DNA of 64,000 nt, taken from positions 1 through 64,000 of the forward strand of contig NZ_MAHX01000017.1 of NCBI RefSeq assembly GCF_002023715.1. The letters run 5' to 3'. The notes beneath the pieces were generated by a model. It did not search any database and had not been told where the DNA came from. It saw nothing but the letters and a program-made list of their open reading frames with translations. This stretch comes from Elizabethkingia occulta (GTDB taxonomy: Bacteria > Bacteroidota > Bacteroidia > Flavobacteriales > Weeksellaceae). This document shows positions 52,947 to 62,866 of this stretch, one piece after another; position 1 is the first letter of the stretch, and each line of letters opens with the position of its first letter. Made by a program: the position numbers and the translations under genes.

Positions 52947-54080
52947 ATGCTGAGTATAATTGTAGGTATTGTAATTCTTCTTCTTATAATTTGTTTTGTA
53001 TTGGGTTATGGATATCTCTTTACAGCAGTAAGGAAAACTTATCTTAAAGGAAAGACCGGAGCGCATATTTTTGATGGTCAGGATTTTTCATCCAATATTA
53101 TTGAAAATGGGAATGCTTCCCCCTGGGAGAAGGCAGAAGATTATAATCGGAGACCCCTTTCGCAGAACCTTATATCACATCTCAATAAAACCAAAAGCGT
53201 TTCTTTTCTTGTTATTAAGGAAGGGAAGCTTTTAAGTGAAAACTATTGGCAAGGAAATAATCAAGCATCCAGAACTAATTCTTTTTCTATGGCTAAAAGT
53301 GTCACCGTTATGCTTTTAGGATGTGCAATTCAGGACAAAAAAATAGAAAGTACAGCTACTAAATTATCCTATTTTTATCATGGATTTGCTAAAGACCCAA
53401 ACGGTAAAGATTGTACACTCGGCAATCTTTCGGCAATGGAAAGTGGGTTGGATTGGGACGAAAATTATGCAAATCCGTTTAAACCAAATGCAAAAGCTTA
53501 TTATGGGGATGATCTTGCGGATTTTATGCTGAAAAGAAAATTTAAAGCGGTATCCGGAACTCAGTTTGAATACCAAAGTGGTACCACACAGCTTTTAGGT
53601 TTTGCGGTTCGTAAAGCAATAGGAGAGAGCTTGAGTAGTTATGCTTCCGAAAAGCTTTGGAAACCATTAGGAATGGAGTACCCCGCTTTCTGGAATCTTG
53701 ACAGAGAGAATGGGATGGAGAAAACCTATTGCTGTATCAATGCAGCATCAAGAGATTTTGCAAAATTGGGGCAATTACTTCTCAATAACGGCATGTATAA
53801 TGGACAGCAGCTTCTGAGTCTGGAATTTGTAAAAAAAATGATTACCGGAACAAAATTGTCACAGGAATCCTATGGTAATGGGATTTGGGTGAATAATGAT
53901 GCAAAAATCAAGCATTATTATTTGCGGGGATTATACGGGCAGTATGTGATTTGTATTCCTGATTATAATATGATCGTTGTGAGAACAGGCTCTTCCAGAG
54001 ATGAAGCCAAAGATTCTAAAGAACGACCTGAAGAAGTTGAGATGTTTGTAAATGAAGCAGTGGCCTTATTCGGGAAGTAA
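52947..54080 (+). CDS. Class C beta-lactamase-related serine hydrolase
   Basis: A 377-aa protein with an N-terminal membrane helix (about 3-25) and a periplasmic beta-lactamase-fold domain. The catalytic Ser114-Met-Ala-Lys117 is in SFSMAKSVT, and the Tyr motif lies in FEYQSGT. The family covers esterases, D-aminopeptidases and penicillin-binding-like proteins, so the reaction cannot be fixed. Confidence 0.82.
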   Translation: MLSIIVGIVILLLIICFVLGYGYLFTAVRKTYLKGKTGAHIFDGQDFSSNIIENGNASPWEKAEDYNRRPLSQNLISHLNKTKSVSFLVIKEGKLLSENYWQGNNQASRTNSFSMAKSVTVMLLGCAIQDKKIESTATKLSYFYHGFAKDPNGKDCTLGNLSAMESGLDWDENYANPFKPNAKAYYGDDLADFMLKRKFKAVSGTQFEYQSGTTQLLGFAVRKAIGESLSSYASEKLWKPLGMEYPAFWNLDRENGMEKTYCCINAASRDFAKLGQLLLNNGMYNGQQLLSLEFVKKMITGTKLSQESYGNGIWVNNDAKIKHYYLRGLYGQYVICIPDYNMIVVRTGSSRDEAKDSKERPEEVEMFVNEAVALFGK

Positions 54081-54130
54081 ATTTATATTTTGTTAAATTG
54101 CATACTTATAGCAGTCGCGTTATTCAGTTT

Positions 54131-54859
54131 ATGGGTTTCATGATGGCGGAAAAATTATACAATATGATTCAGAATATTCCTTTTGAAAAAATCCTGTTTT
54201 TAGATATTGAAACAGTTCCACAGGCGGGTAACTGGTCCGATCTGGATGAGGCAACGCAGAAATTATGGGATAAGAAAACACGGTTTCAAAGAAAAGAAGA
54301 TGTTTCAGCCGATGAATTTTATGAAGACAGAGGCGGGATAATGGCTGAATTTGGTAAGATTGTCTGTATTTCTGTGGGAATGTTGGCAAAGTCCGGAAAG
54401 CTGAAAATTCATTCATTTAGTGGACACGACGAAAAGAAGTTGCTGGAAGAGTTTGGGGAAATGTTTAATAACCCGCGAATGAATCAGGTTGTACTGTGTG
54501 CACATAACGGAAAAGAATTCGATTTCCCTTATATCTCCAGAAGAATGCTGATTAATCAGATACAGCCCCCGGTTCCGTTACAAATGTTTGGTAAGAAACC
54601 GTGGGAAATTCCACATATCGATACCATGGAACTCTGGAAATTCGGAGACTGGAAAAATTTTGTTTCATTAGAGTTGCTGGCACATATATTTGGTGTTCCT
54701 ACACCTAAAGATGATATAGACGGATCTATGGTCGCATCAATTTATTATATAGAAAAAGACTTAGAACGTATTCGTGTGTATTGTGAAAAAGATGTCTTAA
54801 CTTTGTGCAACGTTTTCAGGAAGATGCGGCAAGAAGATTTGTTGCAGCGTGAAGACTAA
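54131..54859 (+). CDS. Predicted 3'-5' exonuclease (PolB-like DEDD)
   Basis: A 242-aa protein from ATG 54131; ATGs at 54140 and 54143 are also possible. RNase H-like exonuclease motifs: FLDIETVPQ (Exo I), HNGKEFDFPYISRRML (Exo II) and YCEKDVLTLCNVF (Exo III, Y-x-x-x-D form). It resembles the proofreading domain of family B polymerases without the polymerase. It overlaps the upstream region of the DUF59 gene. Confidence 0.83.
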   Translation: MGFMMAEKLYNMIQNIPFEKILFLDIETVPQAGNWSDLDEATQKLWDKKTRFQRKEDVSADEFYEDRGGIMAEFGKIVCISVGMLAKSGKLKIHSFSGHDEKKLLEEFGEMFNNPRMNQVVLCAHNGKEFDFPYISRRMLINQIQPPVPLQMFGKKPWEIPHIDTMELWKFGDWKNFVSLELLAHIFGVPTPKDDIDGSMVASIYYIEKDLERIRVYCEKDVLTLCNVFRKMRQEDLLQRED

Positions 54860-54878
54860 AAACAGGAGACAATTTATA

Positions 54879-55211
54879 ATGGAGACACCTTATACAGACG
54901 AATTTATAGCAGAAATCGGAGATAATATCATAAGAGTTCTGAAGACTATTTTTGACCCGGAAATTCCGGTAGATATTTATGAACTGGGGCTTATTTATGA
55001 TGTGCAGATTAGCGAAACAGGAGAAGTAAAAGTACTGATGACACTAACAGCACCTAACTGCCCGGTAGCGGATACTCTTCCGCTGGAAGTAGAACAAAAA
55101 GTAGGTATCGTAAAAGGAGTGACAAAAGCTTCGGTAGAATTAACATTCGAACCTACCTGGACAAAAGATATGATGAGTGAAGAAGCTCGATTTGAACTTG
55201 GGATGTTATAG
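54879..55211 (+). CDS. DUF59/MIP18-family SUF-type Fe-S assembly protein
   Basis: A 110-aa protein from ATG 54879 (METPYTDEF), preferred over GTG 54849, which would overlap the exonuclease gene. Signature FDPEIPVDIYELGLIYD and LTAPNCPVADTLP with the conserved Cys of the PaaD/SufT family. It takes part in iron-sulfur cluster maturation in the cytoplasm. Confidence 0.88.
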   Translation: METPYTDEFIAEIGDNIIRVLKTIFDPEIPVDIYELGLIYDVQISETGEVKVLMTLTAPNCPVADTLPLEVEQKVGIVKGVTKASVELTFEPTWTKDMMSEEARFELGML

Positions 55212-55238
55212 TCCGTAATAAACTATTTTTATATATAG

Positions 55239-55263
55239 AAAGAGCCTTCATGAAGGCTCTTTT
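55239..55263. terminator. Bidirectional terminator between the DUF59 and OsmC genes
   Basis: A perfect palindrome GAGCCTTCATGAAGGCTC at 55242-55259 with A and T runs on either side. Confidence 0.8.
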
Positions 55264-55267
55264 ATTT

Positions 55268-55669
55268 TTATCCGTAAGTGAAGCTTACTGTTTTCTTAAC
55301 ATCCGGGTGAAGGCTTAGTGCAACAGGACAATTTAGTGCCGTTTGTTCAATAAACTGCTTTTCCTCGTCGCTGTAATTCGTTGGGAATTTCAGATCACAT
55401 ATAATCTCTGCAATCTTACGTGGAGCCGGGTTCATTACTTTTGTAATATCACAGGTTGCACCTTCTATATCTATATTCTTACCTTTTCCCAGAATAGCAA
55501 TGGTAGTAAGCATACATTGTCCTAATGAAGTTGCACAAAGATCCGTGGGAGAGAATGCAGCACCTTGTCCGTGGTTATCTGTCGGAGCATCTGTAATAAC
55601 GATGCTTCCGGATTGCAAATGCTGAGATTCGCATCTAAGCTGGCCTATATATTTTATTGCTGATGTCAT
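55268..55669 (-). CDS. OsmC-family protein
   Basis: A 133-aa protein of the OsmC/Ohr fold. The peroxidatic-type segment AAFSPTDLCATSLGQCMLTT (Cys in ATSLGQCM) and the C-terminal ALNCPVALSLHPDVK with the resolving Cys match the YhfA/OsmC class. It likely detoxifies organic peroxides or related thiols. Monocistronic. Confidence 0.87.
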   Translation of the reverse strand: MTSAIKYIGQLRCESQHLQSGSIVITDAPTDNHGQGAAFSPTDLCATSLGQCMLTTIAILGKGKNIDIEGATCDITKVMNPAPRKIAEIICDLKFPTNYSDEEKQFIEQTALNCPVALSLHPDVKKTVSFTYG

Positions 55670-55732
55670 ATTTTTATAGATTTATTGAAATCATATATCT
55701 TTCTAAGTGGCTATACGATTTACAGTTTTACA

Positions 55733-56581
55733 TTAAAAATGAAAGATATCTTTTGCCTGATTGTAAGAACTTTCAAAGTTTAACAGGTTAAGCCTGTTAT
55801 CAATTTTTTCGATCTGAAGGAAATTAATGAGCTGTTCTGTAGGCATATTTCCGACAAGCTCATCTTTAGCCATAGGACATCCTCCAATTCCTTTAATTGC
55901 AGTGTCAAAACGTCTACATCCGTTATCATAAGCTGCTTTTAGTTTTTTATAGGAATCTTCATATCGATTGTGAAAATGAGCTCCGAATTCTATATCCGGA
56001 AACAAAGGCGGAATTTTGGAAAATAGAAGAGCAATTGTTTCAGCGTCTGAAACACCGGTAGTATCAGATAGCATCACTGTTTTTACTCCCATATCGCTAA
56101 AACGCTGTGCCCATTCTTCCACATCCTGCCATTTCCACATTTCTCCGTAAGGATTACCGAAAGCCATAGAGAAATATAAAATAAGGTCTTTGTTTTTACT
56201 TTTGGTCAGATCAAAGATTCGCTGTACTTCTGTAAAAGCTTCTTCTCTGCTTTTATTTGTATTTCTGTGTTGGAAGGTTTCTGAGATAGAAAAAGGGAAA
56301 CCAAGATAATCTATCTTTTCATGTTCCAAAGCTTTTTCGGCGCCTCTGAAATTAGCAATAACAACAGAAAGTTTGGTGCTGGAGCGGCTTTTGTCAATGT
56401 TATCTACAACTTCACCGCTATCTGCCATCTGTGGAACCATTCGGGGATTTACAAAGCTGCCACAGTCCAGAATATCATACCCGACATCCATCAGGCTGTT
56501 CATGTAATCGATCTTCTTATTGGTCGGAATAAGTTCCGGCCAGCCTTGCATAGCATCTCTGGGGCATTCTGTTATAAACAT
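55733..56581 (-). CDS. Hydroxymethylglutaryl-CoA lyase-type enzyme
   Basis: A 282-aa TIM-barrel enzyme of the HMGL/DRE-TIM family. It carries an N-terminal ECPRDAMQGWPE (the family's PRDGLQ region), a strand ending SDTTGVSD, HFHNRYEDSY (metal-binding His pair) and the catalytic GIGGCPMAKDELVGN, which contains the HMG-CoA lyase active-site Cys. It likely cleaves HMG-CoA to acetyl-CoA and acetoacetate in leucine breakdown. Confidence 0.85.
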   Translation of the reverse strand: MFITECPRDAMQGWPELIPTNKKIDYMNSLMDVGYDILDCGSFVNPRMVPQMADSGEVVDNIDKSRSSTKLSVVIANFRGAEKALEHEKIDYLGFPFSISETFQHRNTNKSREEAFTEVQRIFDLTKSKNKDLILYFSMAFGNPYGEMWKWQDVEEWAQRFSDMGVKTVMLSDTTGVSDAETIALLFSKIPPLFPDIEFGAHFHNRYEDSYKKLKAAYDNGCRRFDTAIKGIGGCPMAKDELVGNMPTEQLINFLQIEKIDNRLNLLNFESSYNQAKDIFHF

Positions 56582-56779
56582 ATTCTAAAACTTTTATTAG
56601 GAAAACCCTGAAAAACAAGGGCTTCATAAAATTTGTCATTCGTTCTATAAATATATAAATTTGTTCAACACAAACAAAAAGTATGAAAACCTCAAAGAAT
56701 CTGTAAGTTAATAGGATAAAAGAGGCTTTCACAGAATGTAATAACAGTTGCCGGAAGAGGCAAAATAAAAAATAGTAGA

Positions 56780-58036
56780 ATGAATAAAGTAGAATTGAAT
56801 AAGGAATGGGAAGAAAAACTTTTAGAAAGATTTTTGACCTATGTGAAAATATATTCAACAAGTGATCCGGAAAGTGAAAAGACACCAAGTACGGAACAAC
56901 AATGGGATATGGTTAATTATCTTTATGAGGAATTACAAAGAATTGGCCTGGAAGATGTTTCCAAAGACGAAAATGGATATGTTTATGGTTTTGTTCCTTC
57001 TACCTTAGATAAGGAAGTTCCTCAGATTGGTTTTGTATCTCACTTCGATTCTTCACCAGACTTTAATGGTAAGGGTATTAAACCAATTGTATGGGAAAAT
57101 TATGATGGCGGAGATTTGTTATTGAATAAAGAAACAGGATTTACACTTTCTTCAACTAAATTCAAAGAGCTGGCAAATTATAAAGGAAAAACTATTATCA
57201 CAACAGATGGTACTTCTCTTTTAAGTGCGGATGATAAAGCTGGTATTGCTGAGATTGTAACAGCAGCTGAATATCTGATTGCAAACCCTGAGATTAAACA
57301 TGGCCGTATTTCTATTGGTTTTACACCAGATGAAGAAATAGGACGTGGTGCTGATAAATTCAACGTTGCACATTTCAATGCAGAGTGGGCTTATACAATG
57401 GATGGCGGAGAGATCGGAGAATTGGAGTATGAAAACTTTAATGCTTCCGGAGCAGTAGTAAAGATTCATGGATTAAGTGTGCACCCTGGTTATTCTTACG
57501 GTAAAATGGTAAATGCTGGTTTATTGGCTGCTGAGTTTATCCAGAGTCTTCCGGCGAATGAAACTCCGGCAACAACACGTAGTTATGAAGGGTTCTTTCA
57601 TTTAACAGATGTTAAAGCTGATGTTTCAGAAGCTAAACTACAATATATTATCCGTGATCACGATGATACTAAATACGAGCAGCGTAACGAATTCTTAAAA
57701 CAGAAGGTTGCGGAATTCAACCAGAAACATGGAGAAGGAACCGCTGAAGTAGAGATTAAAGAGCAATATCTGAATATGCGTAAACATATTGAAGATAAAA
57801 TGTACATCATTGATTTCGCTGAGGAGGCCATGAAGATATCAGGAGTTACACCAAATATAAAAGCGATTAGAGGTGGAACAGATGGTGCAAAGTTATCTTA
57901 TATGGGATTGCCTTGTCCTAATATTTTTGCCGGAGGTCATAACTTCCACGGACCATATGAATATGTTCCGTTGCAGTCGATGTCTAAGGCAACAGAAGTT
58001 ATTTTACATCTTGTACAGTTAGTAGCAGAAAAATAA
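56780..58036 (+). CDS. pepT: Peptidase T (tripeptide aminopeptidase)
   Basis: Zinc-dependent M20 aminopeptidase acting on tripeptides in the cytoplasm. The metal ligands and catalytic residues are in VSHFDSSPDFNGKG, LLSADDKAGIAEI, TPDEEIGRGADKF, and the C-terminal GGHNFHGPYEYVP. Length 418 aa is typical. A strong terminator follows. Confidence 0.93.
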   Translation: MNKVELNKEWEEKLLERFLTYVKIYSTSDPESEKTPSTEQQWDMVNYLYEELQRIGLEDVSKDENGYVYGFVPSTLDKEVPQIGFVSHFDSSPDFNGKGIKPIVWENYDGGDLLLNKETGFTLSSTKFKELANYKGKTIITTDGTSLLSADDKAGIAEIVTAAEYLIANPEIKHGRISIGFTPDEEIGRGADKFNVAHFNAEWAYTMDGGEIGELEYENFNASGAVVKIHGLSVHPGYSYGKMVNAGLLAAEFIQSLPANETPATTRSYEGFFHLTDVKADVSEAKLQYIIRDHDDTKYEQRNEFLKQKVAEFNQKHGEGTAEVEIKEQYLNMRKHIEDKMYIIDFAEEAMKISGVTPNIKAIRGGTDGAKLSYMGLPCPNIFAGGHNFHGPYEYVPLQSMSKATEVILHLVQLVAEK

Positions 58037-58038
58037 GA

Positions 58039-58066
58039 ATAGCGGGTAATTGCCCGCTATTTTTTT
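58039..58066 (+). terminator. Terminator after pepT
   Basis: An 8-bp stem ATAGCGGG (58039-58046) / CCCGCTAT (58053-58060) is followed by T6. Confidence 0.82.
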
Positions 58067-58188
58067 GAATTTTTCTTTTTCAAAAGAACCTTTTATTCTC
58101 TTTTATTAACTAAAACGTAAAGAAGTATTAATAATTCCTTAATCATAAATATGTTTCAGGTTTTTAATTTTGTCAAAACCCTGTTACA

Positions 58189-59040
58189 ATGAGAAACAGT
58201 GAAGTTGTTATTATTTCAGATGTGCATTTGGGAACTTATGGTTGTCATGCAAAAGAGTTAATTTCTTATTTAAAAACCATAAAGCCTCGGTTACTGATAC
58301 TTAATGGTGATATTATAGATGGTTGGGCATTCTCAAAAAGATATTTTCCGGCATCTCACATGGAAGTTATAAACGAATTCTTTCGATTATTGAAGGAAGG
58401 GACGAAGATTGTCTATATCACAGGAAATCACGATGAGTTTCTGCGCAGGTATTCCGATACTCAAATGGGAGAAATATGGCTGACAGACAAGCTATTATTT
58501 GAACTGGACGGAAAAAAACATTGGGTTTTTCACGGAGATGTGTTCGATAATACAACAAAAGGCTATGCAAAATTTATGGCCAAACTTGGCGGAAAAGGTT
58601 ATGATCTCCTTATTCTGCTGAATCGGGCAATTAATTATACTTTCAGCTTATTTGGCAAATCAAAGATTTCATTATCCAAAAGAGTAAAGAATAGCGTTAA
58701 GGAGGCGATAAAGTTTATTGCAGATTTCGAACAGACAGCTGCAGAGCTGGCTATAGAAAACAAGTATGATATTGTGATCTGCGGACATATTCACCAGCCT
58801 GTAGACAAAATGATAGAAACAGAGAAAGGAAGTGTAAGATATCTAAATTCAGGAGACTGGATAGAAAATCTGACAGCTCTTGAATATCATAATGGCGAAT
58901 GGAGTCTTTATAAATTCGACGAAAAGAATTACAAAGAGCCGGTTATATCAAAAGAAGATATCGGAATCAATATAGATGAACTTATCCGACCAAGCCAAAT
59001 TGCGGCATTCTTAGGAAATAAAAAGGGAAGATTTATATAG
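58189..59040 (+). CDS. LpxH-like metallophosphoesterase (UDP-2,3-diacylglucosamine diphosphatase)
   Basis: A 283-aa calcineurin-like phosphoesterase with SDVHLGTYG, NGDIIDGW, GNHDEFLRR, HGDVFD and CGHIHQPVDK, the full metal-ligand set. Spacing and the WAFSKRYFP segment fit the LpxH-related class used for lipid A synthesis in Bacteroidetes. Other substrates are possible. Confidence 0.83.
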   Translation: MRNSEVVIISDVHLGTYGCHAKELISYLKTIKPRLLILNGDIIDGWAFSKRYFPASHMEVINEFFRLLKEGTKIVYITGNHDEFLRRYSDTQMGEIWLTDKLLFELDGKKHWVFHGDVFDNTTKGYAKFMAKLGGKGYDLLILLNRAINYTFSLFGKSKISLSKRVKNSVKEAIKFIADFEQTAAELAIENKYDIVICGHIHQPVDKMIETEKGSVRYLNSGDWIENLTALEYHNGEWSLYKFDEKNYKEPVISKEDIGINIDELIRPSQIAAFLGNKKGRFI

Positions 59041-59051
59041 GATAATATAGT

Positions 59052-59091
59052 AATATAACAGTGTAACAATAAATTGCTACACTGTTATATT
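59052..59091. terminator. Bidirectional terminator between the LpxH-like gene and thiL
   Basis: A 14-bp perfect stem, 59052-59065 with 59078-59091 (ends AATATAAC/GTTATATT), lies between convergent genes. Confidence 0.75.
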
Positions 59092-59099
59092 AATTGTAG

Positions 59100-60158
59100 T
59101 TATTCTCCTTTGTTCAGGAAGGCATCCCATCCCTGAGCGGTAAGTTTTATAAGTTCGTTAGAACCTCTTGCAACCATATAGTTGCCCTGATTTGCATCTA
59201 CAGCGTGACCGATAATAGTGAAATCGGGATGGTTCTTTATTTTATCATAGCTATCCGGACTGATGGTAAATAATAATTCGTAATCTTCTCCACCATTAAG
59301 TGCAGCAATTACCGGATTAAAATTAAGTTCCTCAGCAGTATTAATCATCTGTGTATCCATAGGGATCTTTTCTTCATACAGATGGAATCCTACCTTAGAC
59401 TGATCTGAAAGATGAAGAATTTCAGAAGCAAGGCCATCCGATATATCAATCATAGAAGTTGGTACAATATCCATTTCTTCCAGAGTTGTTCTTATATCTG
59501 TACGGGCCTCAGGTTTCAGCTGACGCTGAAGAATATAATCATAGCCCTCCATTTCAGGTTGCATATCCGGATTTGCCAAATAAACAGCATGTTCTCTTTC
59601 CAGAATTTGTAATCCCATATAGGCACCACCAAGATCTCCGGTTACAACCAAAAGGTCATTTGGTTTGGCTCCGGATCTTTTAACAATTTTCTGTTCGTCC
59701 TGTAAACCTATTGCGGTAATACTCATTACAAGTCCGGCATTGGAACTTGTGGTATCTCCGCCTATAAGATCTACATGGTAATGCTGGCATGCCAAAGCAA
59801 TACCGGTATACAACTCTTCAAAAGCTTCTACCGGGAAACGGTTAGAAGCAGCTAATGAAACCAGAATCTGAGAAGGTACAGCATTCATTGCTGCAAGATC
59901 ACTCAGGTTAACAACTACAGCTTTATATCCTAAGTGCTTTAGAGGAGCGTATCCTAGGTTAAAGTGTACACCTTCGGCTAAAATATCTGTTGTTACAACT
60001 ACTTTCTTTCCTTCTGGATTTATAACAGCGGCATCATCTCCCACACCTAATTCCGAAGAAGAGTTTTCCAATGGAAAGTTTTCTGTAAGGTGTTTAATAA
60101 GCCCAAATTCTCCAAGTTGGGAAACAGGGGTTAGTTGAGGTTTTTTATCTTCTAACAT
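59100..60158 (-). CDS. thiL: Thiamine-monophosphate kinase
   Basis: Phosphorylates thiamine monophosphate to thiamine pyrophosphate. The 352-aa ThiL/PurM-type protein has GDDAAVINPEGK near the N-terminus, VNLSDLAAMNA, LIGGDTTSSNAG, TGDLGGAYMGL, DISDGLASE and GGEDYELLFT, all family motifs. It is 4 bp downstream of the thioesterase gene, so they share a transcript. Confidence 0.93.
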   Translation of the reverse strand: MLEDKKPQLTPVSQLGEFGLIKHLTENFPLENSSSELGVGDDAAVINPEGKKVVVTTDILAEGVHFNLGYAPLKHLGYKAVVVNLSDLAAMNAVPSQILVSLAASNRFPVEAFEELYTGIALACQHYHVDLIGGDTTSSNAGLVMSITAIGLQDEQKIVKRSGAKPNDLLVVTGDLGGAYMGLQILEREHAVYLANPDMQPEMEGYDYILQRQLKPEARTDIRTTLEEMDIVPTSMIDISDGLASEILHLSDQSKVGFHLYEEKIPMDTQMINTAEELNFNPVIAALNGGEDYELLFTISPDSYDKIKNHPDFTIIGHAVDANQGNYMVARGSNELIKLTAQGWDAFLNKGE

Positions 60159-60162
60159 AATA

Positions 60163-60657
60163 TTATTTAAAAACAGATGGATCTATATTTTCCGGACGGT
60201 TAGAAAGTTTTTTTAAATCTTCCTTGGTCAACAGTTCCGTTTGATCAGTCTTGTATTTTAGTAAACTTACCAGAATATCATCTGGTGGAGTTGTCATTTT
60301 ACGGAGCATCATATCAATCCATACACCTGTAACTTTAGATGTTGCACAATGAGTACCGTCTGGCATATAAAACTTGTGAGTGAAAGAATAAATAGAGCTG
60401 TCTTCAGACATTCCGGAAATTTCCAGGCTTACATATACAGTCTGGTCTGCCGTAATCTCTTTAAAGAAAGAATATTCTTCATTCAAAATTACAGGTCCAA
60501 TTCCCCAATGAACCAGCTTGGATACACCCATGTTATGAGCATTCATAAAGGCCATACGGGTTTGGGCACAATACATTACGTAAGATGAGTTGGCTAAGTG
60601 ACGATTGGCATCGATATCCGACCATCTTACTTCAAATTTATGATAATATACAGACAT
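60163..60657 (-). CDS. Acyl-CoA thioesterase (4HBT hotdog family)
   Basis: A 164-aa hotdog-fold protein. The motif VRWSDIDANRHLANSSYVMY contains the catalytic Asp/Asn-His region typical of the 4-hydroxybenzoyl-CoA thioesterase family. The substrate is unknown. It is the first gene of a two-gene unit with thiL. Confidence 0.85.
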   Translation of the reverse strand: MSVYYHKFEVRWSDIDANRHLANSSYVMYCAQTRMAFMNAHNMGVSKLVHWGIGPVILNEEYSFFKEITADQTVYVSLEISGMSEDSSIYSFTHKFYMPDGTHCATSKVTGVWIDMMLRKMTTPPDDILVSLLKYKTDQTELLTKEDLKKLSNRPENIDPSVFK

Positions 60658-60776
60658 GTTTATTTTGAATTTTTAATGAAAAAAAGACTTTGTTGATGAT
60701 TTTTATCTAATCTTCAAAATTAAGGATAAATGATGGTTTATAAAAATTGTAATTTTGTGCCTTGCATTGTATTACT

Positions 60777-61991
60777 ATGAATCTGGAAAAGAAAAAACTT
60801 GTTATTATCGGAGGTGGGGCTGCTGGCTTTTTTACAGCAGCAAATGTGGATGGAGAAAAATATGATATCCATATTCTGGAGCAGGCTTCAGATGTTTTGC
60901 AAAAAGTGAAAATTTCAGGCGGAGGCAGATGTAATGTTACCCATGCCTGTTTTGATCCTCGTGAACTTACTTCTTTTTACCCAAGAGGAAATAAGGAATT
61001 ATTAAGTGTTTTCACAAAGTTTCAACCGGGAGATACAATGGGCTGGTTCGAAGAGCGTGGAGTTGCACTAAAAATTGAGGATGATAACCGTATTTTTCCG
61101 GAAAGTAATTCTTCATTAAGCATAATGAACGCCCTTGCAGACGCTGTAATTGCAAATGGAACAAAGGTTTCGACTAAACAAGTCGTTAAAAAAATAGAAC
61201 AACAAGAAGAACAATGGATAATTACAACATCTTCTGAAGAATTTATTGCAGATCTGGTTGTTTTTTGCACCGGAAGCTCACCAAAATCTTATCAGCTTCT
61301 GAAGCCTTTGGACTTTAAAATAGTAGATCTGGTACCATCATTGTTTACTTTCAATATCAAAAATAAAAGTATAGAAGGATTAATGGGAACTTCGTTTCCG
61401 AATGCATGGGTAAAACTTCCGGCATTAAGGAAAGAAGAAAGTGGACCATTATTAATTACCCACTGGGGACTGAGCGGGCCAGCTGTGCTGAAATTGTCTG
61501 CATGGTGCGCGCGGGAATTATTCGCAATGGATTATAATTTTGATGTGATCGTTAACTTCCTGGGTATTGATATTTTAATTGCTGAAGATATTCTGAATCA
61601 GTTTAAAGCAGATAATCCTAAGAAGAGCGTAGGGCAGTCTAAAATTTTTGATATTACCAATCGTTTCTGGAACCATTTATTGGAGATTAACAACATCGAT
61701 CCGCAAAAGCAATTAGGGAATATCAGTAATAAAGAAGTTCAGCTAATTTTAGAAAGTCTTTGTCAGAACAAAATGCAGGTAAAAGGGAAGAGTACTTTTA
61801 AAGATGAGTTTGTAACAGCCGGAGGGGTAGACCTGAAGGAAATAGATTTCAAAACAATGCAGAGTAAAAAGTACCCGAATTTTTATCTTGCAGGAGAAGT
61901 ACTGAATATCGATGCAGTTACTGGTGGTTTTAACTTTCAGGCATGCTGGAGCGAAGCATGGTTAATTGCGCAGGATCTGAATACGAAATAA
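60777..61991 (+). CDS. BaiN/HI0933-type flavoprotein
   Basis: A 404-aa protein from ATG 60777 (an in-frame TTG lies upstream). It has the FAD Rossmann motif IIGGGAAGFFTA, the family's KVKISGGGRCNVTH, EERGVALKIEDDNRIFPES and, at the end, GEVLNIDAVTGGFNFQACWS. These are widespread putative NAD(P)/FAD oxidoreductases with unclear physiological role. A TAATTTTG -7-like box is at 60750-60757. Confidence 0.88.
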   Translation: MNLEKKKLVIIGGGAAGFFTAANVDGEKYDIHILEQASDVLQKVKISGGGRCNVTHACFDPRELTSFYPRGNKELLSVFTKFQPGDTMGWFEERGVALKIEDDNRIFPESNSSLSIMNALADAVIANGTKVSTKQVVKKIEQQEEQWIITTSSEEFIADLVVFCTGSSPKSYQLLKPLDFKIVDLVPSLFTFNIKNKSIEGLMGTSFPNAWVKLPALRKEESGPLLITHWGLSGPAVLKLSAWCARELFAMDYNFDVIVNFLGIDILIAEDILNQFKADNPKKSVGQSKIFDITNRFWNHLLEINNIDPQKQLGNISNKEVQLILESLCQNKMQVKGKSTFKDEFVTAGGVDLKEIDFKTMQSKKYPNFYLAGEVLNIDAVTGGFNFQACWSEAWLIAQDLNTK

Positions 61992-62065
61992 TATTTGGGA
62001 TTAATCACTAAGTGAATTTTCAATAAACATTATGTAGTTTTATGATAAAATATAGTGCCTTTGTG

Positions 62066-62437
62066 TTATGCATTAGATCTTAGTTTCTCAATAACAAAGG
62101 CAATTAAACAGCCAGCGCCATAACAAATTATATCAATCCAACTAAAACTGTTGCCTACAACAATGTAAGCAATACTTCCACGTTTTAATCCTAATAAATC
62201 GGCTATGTTGAAGTATTGTAATACTTCTATAAAAACAGAAAAGATGAAAACACCGATCAATAGTTTTCCGGGACTGATGTTAAGGAAGCTTTTTACAAAT
62301 GTATAAATCAGAATAGTTACCAGAACATCCCCCAGATAAGCACGGACAAAGAATAAATCTTTGAAAACAGTAGCTATAAGGACTTCTGTGATGAACAGGA
62401 TAATTGTGGCAATAAAATAATAGAGGTTGAATTTCAT
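62066..62437 (-). CDS. DUF2809-family membrane protein
   Basis: A 123-aa protein with four predicted membrane helices. The segments YLGDVLVTILIYTFVK, SVFIEVLQYFNI and SFSWIDIICYGAG are the typical DUF2809 pattern. Function unknown. Divergent from the gene at 62455. Confidence 0.8.
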   Translation of the reverse strand: MKFNLYYFIATIILFITEVLIATVFKDLFFVRAYLGDVLVTILIYTFVKSFLNISPGKLLIGVFIFSVFIEVLQYFNIADLLGLKRGSIAYIVVGNSFSWIDIICYGAGCLIAFVIEKLRSNA

Positions 62438-62454
62438 TTTGTTACATTTGTTCT

Positions 62455-62832
62455 ATGAGTCACAAATATATCTTACTTTTTTCAATTTTATTCTCCGGAT
62501 TTGCTTTTTCTCAGGAAGTAAAAAATACACCTACAGTTACTACTAGGCAGGTAGAATCACCGGATAATCTCACCACTTTCTATAGAGATTTAAGCCAGTC
62601 TTTTAATACACGTAATTTTGTAGGTAAAGGAGACTTGTCCTGTGTTCTTTCTTTTACAATTGAGAAAGACGGAAGTATGACCCGAATTAGTGCAGCAGGA
62701 GATAACCAAAAGTTTAATGATGAAGTAATTAAAACTTTAAAGCGCATCAGAACAAAAATAAAAGTAAAACTTGTAAATGGCCAACCTGTTGCGGCTAACT
62801 ATAGATTACCTTTTAGGTTTAATGACAATTAA
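62455..62832 (+). CDS. Secreted protein with TonB-like C-terminal domain
   Basis: A 125-aa protein with signal peptide ending FAFSQ. The C-terminal part (GDLSCVLSFTIEKDGSMTRI, VIKTLKRIRTK, then VNGQPVAANYRLPFRF) follows the TonB-type F-x-(I/V)-x-x-x-G-x and G-x-P-V pattern, but there is no anchor helix. A -7-like TACATTTG at 62443-62450 precedes it. Role unknown. Confidence 0.7.
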   Translation: MSHKYILLFSILFSGFAFSQEVKNTPTVTTRQVESPDNLTTFYRDLSQSFNTRNFVGKGDLSCVLSFTIEKDGSMTRISAAGDNQKFNDEVIKTLKRIRTKIKVKLVNGQPVAANYRLPFRFNDN

Positions 62833-62866
62833 AATTTCAACTACTTCATTACTAATATACATTTCC